A stretch of 11,092 nucleotides of DNA from Treponemataceae bacterium (GTDB lineage: Bacteria; Spirochaetota; Spirochaetia; Treponematales; Treponemataceae). The stretch spans positions 1 through 11,092 of the forward strand of contig JAILRX010000178.1 of the NCBI GenBank assembly GCA_024697985.1. Reading direction: 5' to 3'. Positions 1 through 7,093 of this stretch are shown here, in pieces. The number at the start of each line of letters is the position of its first letter. Within the stretch, counting starts at the first letter, position 1. Under the pieces are notes generated by a model, which worked only from the letters and a program-made list of their open reading frames with translations, was not told the origin of the DNA and did no database searches. The position numbers were made by a program, and so were the translations under genes.

Positions 1-1
1 G

Positions 2-232
2 CCAATTACTAGAAGTGAAATCGAAGCAATTCGTGGCGTCTCAGCCGACAATATGATTCGTCTTCTCGTCGAAAAAAATCTCATAAAAGAAGTTGGAAAA
101 AAAGATGCTCCTGGAAAACCGACTCAGTTTGGAACTACAAAAGACTTCCTTAAACTTTTCCAGCTGAATTCAATTTCTGATTTGCCAAAACTTGAGGAGA
201 AGGAAAGTGAGCGATTCGAACTTGCCCGATAA
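2..232 (+). CDS. scpB: Segregation and condensation protein B, C-terminal part (5' end outside window)
   Basis: Frame 2 is open from the window edge to TAA at 230-232 and gives the last 76 residues. It begins with the winged-helix signature PITRSEIEAIRGV, followed by an SADNMIRLLVEKNLIKEVG stretch and then a GKPTQFGTTKDFLKLF segment. Together these are diagnostic of the second winged-helix domain of ScpB. ScpB is the kleisin-associated subunit that works with ScpA and SMC in chromosome condensation and segregation, in the cytoplasm on the nucleoid. The tail after FQLNSISDLPKLEE is family-typical and acidic. The 3' end overlaps the following pseudouridine synthase gene by 26 nt, so the two are co-transcribed and probably translationally coupled. 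Only the C-terminal third is visible, so the start, promoter and partner scpA cannot be described. Confidence 0.93.
   Translation, partial: PITRSEIEAIRGVSADNMIRLLVEKNLIKEVGKKDAPGKPTQFGTTKDFLKLFQLNSISDLPKLEEKESERFELAR
195..199 (+). promoter_or_regulatory. Ribosome binding site that decides the rluB start
   Basis: AGGAG at 195-199 lies inside the end of scpB, 7 nt before GTG at 207. It favours GTG-207 over the longer in-frame TTG at 192, which has no purine-rich sequence upstream. Confidence 0.7.
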
Positions 233-965
233 CAACACCGAATCATTTCGTCTTCAGCATTATCTGGCCAAGTGCGGCATCGGTTCAAGAAGAACGAATG
301 AGCAGTATATTCTCGACGGTCGGGTCAAGGTAAACGGTCAAATCGTAAACACTTTGGGCACCAAGGTTAATTCCGACGATAAGGTTGAGTTCGACGGAAA
401 TCCGGTTAAGTTCGAAGAAAATTTAAGATACATTTTGTTGAATAAACCTACCGGATATGTCTGTTCCCTTGCTGATGAAAAGGGAAGAATGGTTGCTGCC
501 GACATTTTAAAACCGCATTATTCTGAACGTCTTTATAACGTTGGCCGTCTCGACATGTTTTCATCAGGACTTATCATTTTTACTAACGACGGCGACTTTA
601 CCAAAAAGATCCTTCATCCTTCAGCACAAATCGAAAAGGAATATGTCGTTGAAACCAGCACGAACATTCCTGAAGAACTTGTTAAGAAATTCAAGAAAGG
701 AATGCGTATCGAAGGCGTTTTCTATAAATGTCAGGATGCACAGCTCCTTAATACACGAAAAATTCGGATAGTCCTTATCGAAGGAAAAAATCGTGAAATT
801 CGAAAGGTTTTTGATGAGTACAGGCTTGGAATCAAATCCTTGCAGCGCGTACGAATCGGAAATATCGAAATCGGGGAGCTTAAGGACGGTGAATTCCGTG
901 AGCTTTCAAACAAGGAAGTAAAACAATTACTTGAAATAGGAGAGGCAAGTGGTAATAGCAATTGA
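207..965 (+). CDS. rluB: RsuA/RluB/RluE-family rRNA pseudouridine synthase
   Basis: This 252-residue protein isomerises a specific uridine in rRNA to pseudouridine, most likely in 23S rRNA helix 89 if it is a true RluB. It has an N-terminal S4 RNA-binding domain (about residues 15-62, RLQHYLAKCGIGSRR and DGRVKVNG). The catalytic motif GRLDMFSSGLIIFTNDGD covers 113-130, with Asp116 as the expected nucleophile. The EGKNREIRKVF motif and the ELKDGEFRELS tail near the C-terminus are typical of the RsuA/RluB/E/F group. GTG-207 is chosen for its Shine-Dalgarno; a TTG at 192 would add five residues. The gene overlaps scpB by 26 nt and cmk by 17 nt, and the scpB-rluB-cmk arrangement is common in bacteria. 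The choice of RluB over another subfamily member rests on this context and on the S4 domain, not on substrate evidence. Confidence 0.9.
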   Translation: MSDSNLPDNNTESFRLQHYLAKCGIGSRRTNEQYILDGRVKVNGQIVNTLGTKVNSDDKVEFDGNPVKFEENLRYILLNKPTGYVCSLADEKGRMVAADILKPHYSERLYNVGRLDMFSSGLIIFTNDGDFTKKILHPSAQIEKEYVVETSTNIPEELVKKFKKGMRIEGVFYKCQDAQLLNTRKIRIVLIEGKNREIRKVFDEYRLGIKSLQRVRIGNIEIGELKDGEFRELSNKEVKQLLEIGEASGNSN

Positions 966-1581
966 CGGACCGGCAGGAACAGGAAAAAGCACTATTGCAA
1001 AATTGATTGCGGAAAAATTGAATGTAGTTTTCTTAAACTCAGGAAGTTTTTACAGAGCCATCACTTTGGCTTTATTTCGTTCTGAAAAAATCAATTCAAC
1101 TGATGAGGAAATCTGCGAATTTGCAAAAAAACTCAAGCTTGATTATGTGAACAGCCATTTGATCTTGAACGGTGAGGATGTTGAATCTCTTCTCCATTCA
1201 GATAAGGTTGATTCCAGAGTCGCCCAGATTTCAGCAATCGTTCCTTTAAGACACATCGTAAACGAAAAAATCCGGGAAATTACAAAGTCTATTTCGATTG
1301 TCTGTGAAGGCCGCGATATGACCACGGTTGTTTTTCCGGACGCTGAATATAAATTCTATCTTGATGCATCAGTTGATGCGCAGGCAGAGCGACGTTTCAA
1401 GCAGGGCTGCAGTGACCTGACTTTGGAACAGATAAAAGAGGCAATAATAGCACGCGATAAAATTGATAAATCTAAAGCAGAAGGTGCTTTGCGTGTAGCA
1501 GACGACGCTACCTACATCGATACTACCTTATTGACGATTGAACAAGTTTGTGCGATAATATTAGGCAAAATACAAATATAA
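949..1581 (+). CDS. cmk: Cytidylate kinase (CMP/dCMP kinase)
   Basis: The 210-residue cytoplasmic enzyme phosphorylates CMP and dCMP with ATP to form CDP and dCDP in pyrimidine nucleotide salvage. The P-loop GPAGTGKST lies at residues 7-15. The nucleotide-monophosphate site is LNSGSFYR (29-36), then EGRDMTTVVFPDAE (120-133), then a LID region around ARDKIDKSKAEGALR (168-182), and the family-typical ATYIDTT near the end. Several usually conserved positions differ: the Asp before SG is Asn30, the Gly of GRDxGT is Thr125, and two LID arginines appear as Ile172 and Lys176. The start is GTG at 949, preceded by AGGAGAGG at 939-945. The frame overlaps rluB by 17 nt, and the stop is 9 nt before rpsA. 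This cmk-rpsA order is widespread. Length and motifs support an intact gene. Confidence 0.93.
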   Translation: MVIAIDGPAGTGKSTIAKLIAEKLNVVFLNSGSFYRAITLALFRSEKINSTDEEICEFAKKLKLDYVNSHLILNGEDVESLLHSDKVDSRVAQISAIVPLRHIVNEKIREITKSISIVCEGRDMTTVVFPDAEYKFYLDASVDAQAERRFKQGCSDLTLEQIKEAIIARDKIDKSKAEGALRVADDATYIDTTLLTIEQVCAIILGKIQI

Positions 1582-1590
1582 GGGTTTATT

Positions 1591-3303
1591 ATGAAACAGA
1601 CGGAAGTGCAAATGAATGAAAACTTGGATTCCAAGGAAAACATTCAGACACAATTACAGGAACAGTACCTGAAAAACTTGGACGTACTCGAAGACGGACA
1701 GTTGATTGACGGTGTTGTAGTACAAGTTACACCTGAACAGGTGTTTGTTGATGTCGGATACAAATCAGAAGGTAAAATTCCGATTTCAGAATTTTCAGTG
1801 TTGCCTAAAGTTGGCGATACGGTCAGCGTAGTTCTCGTAACAAAAGAGAATAAACACGGTGAAGTTATCGTTTCAAAACAGAAAGCTGATGCTCAGAAGG
1901 GTTGGAGAGTACTCCGACAGGCTATGAAAGATAAGACTCCAGTTGAGGGTGTTATCACTAAGGTAGTTAAGGGCGGTTTTGATGTTGATTTGAACGGTGT
2001 TCACGCTTTCCTTCCTATCAGTCAGTCTGACAATCAGAAAGTTGATAATCCAGAAAAACTTATCGGTTTGAAAGGAATGTTCTTTGTTGAAAGACTTTAT
2101 TCAGACCACAAAATAAATGTAGTCGTAAACCGACGAAAATATCTTGAAGAAACACTCGATAAGAACCGAGACAAGTTCTTTGAAGAAGTTTCTATTGGAG
2201 ATACTGTAACAGGTACGGTTAAGAGCTTTACAAGTTTCGGTGCCTTCATTGATTTGGGTGGTTTCGACGGACTCCTTCATATCAATGATATGAGCTGGGG
2301 ACACGTAACTCGACCAAAAGACTTTGTTAAAAAAGGTCAGGAAATCAAGGTTAAGGTTGTAAGACTTGATCCAGAAGAAAAACGAATCAATCTTTCAATC
2401 AAGCACTTTACAGAAGATCCATGGTTGCATTTCGAAGATAAATATCATGTTAATGACATCGTAAAAGGTAAGGTAACAAAACTTACAGATTTCGGTGCTT
2501 TCATCGAACTTGAAGATGGAATTGAAGGTCTTGCTCACGTAAGTGAATTCTCTTGGACAAGAAAAATCAACAAGCCATCTGAAGTTGTTAAAATTGGTGA
2601 TGAAATCGAATGCATGATTCTTGGTTATGATATTCAGGCTGGTCGTGTATCACTTGGTATCAAGCAGACTAAGGATAATCCTTGGAACACAATCGAAGAA
2701 AAATATCCAGTTGGAACAAAACTTACAAGAAAAGTTGTTAAAATCACAAACGCAGGTGCATTTGTTGAACTTGACGAAGGAATCGATGCTTTCCTTGCTA
2801 TCGAAGACTGGTCATGGACAAAATCACCAAAACGATTTGGCGGCGAACTTGCTGAAGGACAGGAAATTGAATTTGTTGTTCTTGAATGCAGTGCAACAAA
2901 CCGACGAATCCGAGTTGGCGTAAAACAGCTTGGCGAAAACCCATGGGAAAAATTCGCTGCCGCTCACAAAATCGGCTCTGTTCTTGAAGGTGAAGTTTCA
3001 TCTATCACAGATTTCGGTGTATTCGTTCGAACAGAAGAAGGCGTAGATGGTCTTATTTATCGAACAAACCTTGTTGAAAGCAAGGAAGAAACATTCGAAG
3101 ATGCCGTTAAAAAATACAACGTTGGCGATAAAATCAAAGTTTTTGTTACTGATGTTAATACTGCAAAAGGTAAGCTTTCATTCTCTGTTCGAGAAGTAAA
3201 ACAGCGGGCACAGATGGAAGAAATGTCACAGTACATGTCATCACAGAGTGATGATGGTGATGATGCTTACAATCCGTTTGCAGATTTGCTTAAGAAAAAC
3301 TAA
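1591..3303 (+). CDS. rpsA: 30S ribosomal protein S1, six S1 domains
   Basis: The 570-residue protein binds mRNA on the 30S subunit and helps unfold and recruit messages for initiation. Six OB-fold S1 domains can be read at about residues 35-98, 116-183, 201-272, 287-358, 372-445 and 460-535. Domains 3, 4 and 6 carry the classic SFGAF, DFGAF and DFGVF cores, and NAGAF marks domain 5. Conserved NPW or DPW linkers end domains 3 to 5. Domains 1 and 2 are more divergent, as in other S1 proteins, where they anchor to the ribosome. The tail (545-570) is acidic, ends in NPFADLLKKN, and stops at a tandem TAATAA. ATG-1591 has AAGGG 6 nt upstream; an in-frame ATG at 1612 with GGAAGTG before it is a possible alternative. 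Arginine codons are dominated by CGA (13 of 20). The gene is the last of the operon before a strong terminator. Confidence 0.96.
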   Translation: MKQTEVQMNENLDSKENIQTQLQEQYLKNLDVLEDGQLIDGVVVQVTPEQVFVDVGYKSEGKIPISEFSVLPKVGDTVSVVLVTKENKHGEVIVSKQKADAQKGWRVLRQAMKDKTPVEGVITKVVKGGFDVDLNGVHAFLPISQSDNQKVDNPEKLIGLKGMFFVERLYSDHKINVVVNRRKYLEETLDKNRDKFFEEVSIGDTVTGTVKSFTSFGAFIDLGGFDGLLHINDMSWGHVTRPKDFVKKGQEIKVKVVRLDPEEKRINLSIKHFTEDPWLHFEDKYHVNDIVKGKVTKLTDFGAFIELEDGIEGLAHVSEFSWTRKINKPSEVVKIGDEIECMILGYDIQAGRVSLGIKQTKDNPWNTIEEKYPVGTKLTRKVVKITNAGAFVELDEGIDAFLAIEDWSWTKSPKRFGGELAEGQEIEFVVLECSATNRRIRVGVKQLGENPWEKFAAAHKIGSVLEGEVSSITDFGVFVRTEEGVDGLIYRTNLVESKEETFEDAVKKYNVGDKIKVFVTDVNTAKGKLSFSVREVKQRAQMEEMSQYMSSQSDDGDDAYNPFADLLKKN

Positions 3304-3323
3304 TAAACCTGATGTATTTTACG

Positions 3324-3356
3324 AAGGCTATTCATTGATTTGAATAGCCTTTTTTT
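3324..3356 (+). terminator. Intrinsic terminator of the scpB-rluB-cmk-rpsA operon
   Basis: A perfect 11-bp stem, AAGGCTATTCA (3324-3334) with TGAATAGCCTT (3341-3351), encloses a 6-nt loop and is followed by five further T residues. It lies 20 nt after the rpsA stop. Confidence 0.92.
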
Positions 3357-3369
3357 AAAAATGTATAAA
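3340..3369 (+). promoter_or_regulatory. Candidate promoter for the TPR protein gene, nested in the terminator
   Basis: TTGAAT (3340-3345), an 18-nt spacer and TATAAA (3364-3369) resemble a sigma-70 promoter. The -35 box lies within the 3' arm of the rpsA terminator hairpin. Predicted transcription would begin near 3376, leaving only about 10 nt of leader. The pattern is short and AT-rich, so a chance match is possible. Confidence 0.35.
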
Positions 3370-3385
3370 CTAACTAGGAGTTGTT

Positions 3386-4063
3386 ATGGCAAACGAAACC
3401 GAAGAGAAAAAATCTCTTGAGTCTAAATTTGAAAATTTCTTTTCTAAGACTAAATATATTTGGATTTCCCTGCTTTGCATTGTTGTCGTTGCTCTTGCAG
3501 TGATCGTAACTGTTCTTGCAGTTTCTTCATCACAGAAGAATAAGGCAGCAAACTTCCTTGAAGACGAAATCTTTAATTATGAAAAAGCTGTTTCTTCAAT
3601 GGATCAGGATAGCGTTGCAAATGCTGAATCAAAATTAATTGAAAATCTCGAAACTTATGTTGCTTCAAAAGGCAAGAATAAAAACACAATTCGTGTTTAC
3701 ATGACACTTGCTTCAAAATATATGGAAAAAGAAGACTGGCAGAAGTCTCTTGATAACTGGCAGACAGCAGCAGCTTGTGATAAAAAATCTTATCTTGCAG
3801 GAATTGCTGAATTTAACAGTGGAGTTTGCTATGAGCAGCTTGGAGATCTCGAAAAGGCTCTTGCATGCTACGAAAAGGCAGCCGGAAATAAAAATTTCCA
3901 TCTTGTTCCACATGCTCTTTTCAGCCAGGCTCGTGTTCTCGAAGCTCTTTCCAACACAGAAAAGGCTGTTGAAGTTTACACAAAAATCGTCGATACTTAT
4001 GCCGATGACGAATGGGCAAATCTTGCTAAATCCAGAATCATTTATTTGAATTCTGACAAATAA
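3386..4063 (+). CDS. Membrane-anchored tetratricopeptide-repeat protein
   Basis: The protein has 225 residues. A charged 23-residue N-terminus is followed by one strong transmembrane segment at about 25-47 (YIWISLLCIVVVALAVIVTVLAV). The rest is helical and soluble, placing it as an inner-membrane protein with its bulk probably in the periplasm. TPR-like helix pairs run from about residue 100 to 220. The clearest are GVCYEQLGDLEKALACYEKA and the following FSQARVLEALSNTEKAVEVYTKIVDTY. Such proteins usually scaffold protein complexes; the architecture resembles YfgM/YbgF-type envelope TPR proteins, but I cannot assign orthology. AGGAG at 3376-3380, 5 nt before ATG, fixes the start. It follows the rpsA terminator and precedes the lipoprotein gene by 17 nt, so the two probably form a small envelope operon. 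Confidence 0.85.
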   Translation: MANETEEKKSLESKFENFFSKTKYIWISLLCIVVVALAVIVTVLAVSSSQKNKAANFLEDEIFNYEKAVSSMDQDSVANAESKLIENLETYVASKGKNKNTIRVYMTLASKYMEKEDWQKSLDNWQTAAACDKKSYLAGIAEFNSGVCYEQLGDLEKALACYEKAAGNKNFHLVPHALFSQARVLEALSNTEKAVEVYTKIVDTYADDEWANLAKSRIIYLNSDK

Positions 4064-4080
4064 TTTTTGATAAGGGCGAT

Positions 4081-4848
4081 ATGAAAGGAAAAATCAAATT
4101 TACAACACGTAATGCAGTTTTATCTTCTGTCGCTCTTTTTTTATTGCTGGTTTTCGTGGCCGGATGCGGACTTGATGTTTACTACATCCTCGAGCCTGTT
4201 GAAGAAGCCACGACTCCAAGCAGTTATGATGCACTTTCCAGAATCTTTTCTTTCAGGACAAACGACGAGGCCAACACTTCCGATATCTACCTTGGAGTGG
4301 ACGTCTTTTATAAAATCTACAACAATTATTCCGCTCTAACTTCTGATACAACGACAATTACAAATGCCTGCTCGGAATATACCGAAAATGGCTATAACAA
4401 GATGATTTCTCTCGGTTATTGTCAGATGAAATTTTCAAATTCACAGAACCCGACTGTTGAAGATATCGGATATAACCGTTCAGTTACAATAAGACTTTTC
4501 AGTGAAGGTTTGGTAAACGGCGCTTATTCTTATCCTGCTTGCATTACGGCTTCCGGTTATCCTTATTATGATGGTGCTGATTATGCCATCCCTCTGCGAG
4601 ATGACGGCTTAAATACATTTAACTTTTTCCCGGAAGACAGCAGTGAAACTTATGTAACTGTCAACGGAAAGAAGTACTATCATTCAACACCTGTTTCTAC
4701 AGACAGTGACGTCAAGATTTCTTCAAGTGATGACGGAAAATGGTATGTTAATGCCTATGTAGCCTCAGTCGGTCGTCTTTCAACCCTTACTGAACGTTTC
4801 AGTGACCTGACCTATCTTGGCTACATGCAGATTGAAGATGATGATTAA
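4081..4848 (+). CDS. Predicted lipoprotein of unknown function
   Basis: The 255-residue product starts with basic residues (MKGKIKFTTR), then a hydrophobic stretch at 12-27, then a lipobox-like VAGC with Cys29 as the expected lipidated residue. This is the loose lipobox style usual in spirochaetes. The mature part is rich in Tyr, Ser, Thr and Asp, appears beta-rich with no transmembrane segment, and ends in an acidic IEDDD tail. I recognise no domain. Repeated aromatic and Asp/Gly motifs (YPYYDGADYAIPL, NGKKYYHSTPV, DDGKWYVNAYVAS) suggest a compact extracytoplasmic beta domain. AAGGG lies close upstream (4072-4076). The gene follows the TPR membrane gene by 17 nt, and no clear terminator follows it before the tRNA promoter. 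The lipoprotein call is good; function is unknown. Confidence 0.82.
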   Translation: MKGKIKFTTRNAVLSSVALFLLLVFVAGCGLDVYYILEPVEEATTPSSYDALSRIFSFRTNDEANTSDIYLGVDVFYKIYNNYSALTSDTTTITNACSEYTENGYNKMISLGYCQMKFSNSQNPTVEDIGYNRSVTIRLFSEGLVNGAYSYPACITASGYPYYDGADYAIPLRDDGLNTFNFFPEDSSETYVTVNGKKYYHSTPVSTDSDVKISSSDDGKWYVNAYVASVGRLSTLTERFSDLTYLGYMQIEDDD

Positions 4849-4873
4849 TTTTCCGGTCATTTTTTCAAGACCT

Positions 4874-4902
4874 TTGACATAAGTAAATTTTTTTGATATA
4901 TT
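4874..4902 (+). promoter_or_regulatory. Sigma-70-type promoter of tRNA-Arg
   Basis: A consensus -35 TTGACA (4874-4879), an exact 17-nt spacer and -10 TATATT (4897-4902, 5 of 6) lie 12 nt before the tRNA. Transcription is predicted to start near 4909, giving a very short 5' leader to be trimmed by RNase P. Confidence 0.85.
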
Positions 4903-4914
4903 TTGAATATTGAT

Positions 4915-4988
4915 GGGATCATAGCTCATCTGGATAGAGCAACTGCCTTCTAAGCAGTAGGTGGTCGGTTCGAGCCCGGCTGGTCCCG
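4915..4988 (+). tRNA. tRNA-Arg (anticodon UCU)
   Basis: The cloverleaf folds fully. The acceptor stem is GGGATCA (4915-4921) with TGGTCCC (4981-4987), including one T-G wobble, and the discriminator is G4988. The D-arm is GCTC/GAGC with the G-G pair at 4932-4933. The anticodon stem ACTGC/GCAGT holds the loop CTTCTAA, so the anticodon is TCT (4949-4951), reading AGA and AGG. The T-arm is GTCGG-TTCGAGC-CCGGC. No CCA is encoded, so it must be added after transcription. The gene has its own promoter and terminator and stands alone between a lipoprotein gene and convergent priA. Confidence 0.97.
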
Positions 4989-4990
4989 CT

Positions 4991-5023
4991 AGACTGTTTC
5001 TTTTTAGGAACAGTCTTTTTTTT
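4991..5023 (+). terminator. Intrinsic terminator of tRNA-Arg
   Basis: A 10-bp stem, AGACTGTTTC (4991-5000) with GGAACAGTCT (5007-5016), contains one T-G wobble and a 6-nt loop, and is followed by seven T residues. It begins 2 nt after the tRNA. The opposite strand has no T-run after the stem, so it would not stop transcripts coming from priA efficiently. Confidence 0.9.
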
Positions 5024-5038
5024 GTCCTTTATAAGATT

Positions 5039-7093
5039 TTATAGAAGATTTAGAGGGTCAACATCCACTTCGATATAGACGTTTTTGTTGTTCTTGTAAC
5101 CATAAACTAGCATTGCACATGCTTTTTGGATCGTAAGGATGCTGTTGCTTCTTAAAATCAGCTGATAGCGGAAATTTGCACTTATTTTGGAAAGCGGACA
5201 TTCGCTGGGACCGAGTATGTCAAAAGGCTCGACTTTTTTATCCAGAATAAACTGTTCCAGAATCTTGAAAGCCTGAGCACAGGCATTTTCTGCATTTTCT
5301 TGAATTGCACTTCTGAAAACTAGCCTTATCAGCCTTGAGTAGGGTGGAAAGTTAAGGATTTCTCTTGTTTCAAGTTCTTCCTTGTAAAAAGAATCAATCT
5401 GATTTGTGCAGGCGTAACGGATTGCGCTTCGTGTAGGCGAATAGCTTTGCACGATTACCTTTCCGTCCGGGAAAAATCTTCCGGCTCTTCCTGCAACCTG
5501 AGTGATAAGCGAGAATGTCTTTTCTGCGGCCCTGAAGTCAGGCAGATTGAGACCTGTGTCTGCCATGATGACGCCTACAAGGCTCAAGTTTGGAAAGTTC
5601 AATCCTTTTGCGACCATCTGAGTTCCTAAAAGGATGTCGATTTTTCCGTCCCTGAACGCATCAAGCTTTTCCTTGAATTCATCCTGGCTTTTAAGGTTAT
5701 CCGTATCGATTCGCTCAACCTTGCAGGATGGAAATTTTGCTTTGACTTCGCTTTCGATATATTCAGTTCCGAATCCGAAAAATCCTACGTCATTGGACTT
5801 GCATTCAGGGCATGTTTGTGGAACTTCTGTGCTCCATCCGCAATAGTGGCAGACAAGCTTGTTCTGGTTTTTGTGATAGGTCATCGAAACCGAACAGTTT
5901 TTGCATTTCATTTCATAGCCGCACGAATTGCATTTGAAAAAGTGTGAAAATCCGCGTCTGTTCAAAAATAAAATCGTCTGTTTGTGGTTCTGATATGTAA
6001 GGTGCATTTCATCTTCGAGAGTTGGAGAGATACAGCCCTGAGTTTTTCTTCCCTGATCGTCCTTTTTTGAAAGGTCCACGACTTGAATTTCAGGCATTTT
6101 TCCGCCGGCTAATCTTTTTGTCAAAACATGCTTTACAAGGCTATTTTTTTTCATCAGATTCCAGGCTTCGACTGATGGGGTCGCGCTTCCCATTACGAGC
6201 GGAATTTTAAGGTCGTTGCATCTTTTCATGGCGACCTGTCTTGCGTGATAACGCGGTACGTTTCCGCTTTTGTAGCTTGAATCGTGTTCTTCGTCGATTA
6301 TGATGAGACCCAGGTCCGGAACCGGTGCGAAAATTGCACTTCTTGCCCCGATTACAACCCTTGCTTCCCTGTTCATGATCCTGTGCCACTCGGTAAGTTT
6401 CTGGCTTCCTGTAAGTCCTGAATGCAGAATTGCAACTGTGTTGCCGAATCTTTCCCGTACCGATTCAATGACTTGATGTGTCAGCCCGATTTCTGGCACG
6501 AGATAGATTACGCCTTTTCCGTTTGAAAGGATTTTTTCTGCGGCGCTCAAAAACACTTCAGTCTTGCCGCTTCCTGTCTGTCCGTAAAGATAGTGATAAA
6601 GGCTAGGGGAGTTTTCATCAAGAATGCCTGAGACGGCCATTTTTTGTTCTTCTGAAAGTTCTTTTGCCTTGAAACTTGAAGCCTCTTCTTCAAATGACAT
6701 GTTTGAAAGTGAGACTTCTTTTTTTCCCGAAGGAATCATCGAAAAAAGAGCTTCTCCTTCGCTGCATAGATAGAACTTTGAAATCCAGAGTGCAAGTTGA
6801 ACCTGGTCCAAGGTAAAAAGCTTTTGGTCATCAATTACACGAAGGATTTTTTTTATCTTGTCTTTATAGGATTCGCATTTTTCAGGAAGCCTGTCGTAAA
6901 CTGCAATCACGCAGCCAATCATTTTTCTGGAGCCAAACATGACTTCGACTCTGTATCCTACATCAATTGATTTGTTTGCATCACTGAATTTTTTGTCTGA
7001 TTCATCAAGGTTTTTATAGGTAAAGCTTTGGGGCAGAGGAAGGTTCACAAGGACTTCGATATAGGTTGGATAAGCGTTTTTAGTTTCGCTCAT
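5039..7093 (-). CDS. priA: Primosomal protein N' (replication restart helicase PriA)
   Basis: This 684-residue protein is a superfamily 2, 3'-to-5' DNA helicase that recognises stalled or repaired forks and starts reloading of the replicative helicase. The N-terminal DNA-binding region (about 1-130) contains VGYRVEVMFGSRKMIGCV. Walker A GQTGSGKT is at 171-178, Walker B/DEEH at 267-270, and the GSAT motif at 302-305. The zinc-binding insertion has four Cys pairs: C388/C391, C397/C400, C415/C418 and C428/C431. Motif V is GTQMVAKGLNFP near 490-501 and motif VI QVAGRAGR is at 531-538. The length is a little below the E. coli protein (732), within the family range. The ATG overlaps the stop of the uracil-DNA glycosylase gene as ATGA (4 nt), so translation is probably coupled. 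All catalytic and zinc residues appear intact. Confidence 0.97.
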   Translation of the reverse strand: MSETKNAYPTYIEVLVNLPLPQSFTYKNLDESDKKFSDANKSIDVGYRVEVMFGSRKMIGCVIAVYDRLPEKCESYKDKIKKILRVIDDQKLFTLDQVQLALWISKFYLCSEGEALFSMIPSGKKEVSLSNMSFEEEASSFKAKELSEEQKMAVSGILDENSPSLYHYLYGQTGSGKTEVFLSAAEKILSNGKGVIYLVPEIGLTHQVIESVRERFGNTVAILHSGLTGSQKLTEWHRIMNREARVVIGARSAIFAPVPDLGLIIIDEEHDSSYKSGNVPRYHARQVAMKRCNDLKIPLVMGSATPSVEAWNLMKKNSLVKHVLTKRLAGGKMPEIQVVDLSKKDDQGRKTQGCISPTLEDEMHLTYQNHKQTILFLNRRGFSHFFKCNSCGYEMKCKNCSVSMTYHKNQNKLVCHYCGWSTEVPQTCPECKSNDVGFFGFGTEYIESEVKAKFPSCKVERIDTDNLKSQDEFKEKLDAFRDGKIDILLGTQMVAKGLNFPNLSLVGVIMADTGLNLPDFRAAEKTFSLITQVAGRAGRFFPDGKVIVQSYSPTRSAIRYACTNQIDSFYKEELETREILNFPPYSRLIRLVFRSAIQENAENACAQAFKILEQFILDKKVEPFDILGPSECPLSKISANFRYQLILRSNSILTIQKACAMLVYGYKNNKNVYIEVDVDPLNLL

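Noticed and set aside
192..206. TTG at 192 as the start of the pseudouridine synthase
   Set aside because: No ribosome binding site precedes it, whereas GTG at 207 has AGGAG at the right distance.
1591..3303. Internal repeats in rpsA as a DNA repeat array
   Set aside because: The similarity is at protein level between S1 domains and varies in nucleotide sequence.
4849..4873. GGTC/GACC inverted repeat after the lipoprotein gene as a terminator
   Set aside because: Only four base pairs with a 10-nt AT-rich loop and no T-run after it.
4915..5038. tRNA-Arg as an integration site for a mobile element
   Set aside because: No integrase, no repeat of the tRNA 3' end and no foreign-looking genes next to it.
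5447..5846. Plus-strand open frames opposite priA
   Set aside because: They are antisense shadows of a gene with clear helicase motifs, with no start signals or recognisable protein features.
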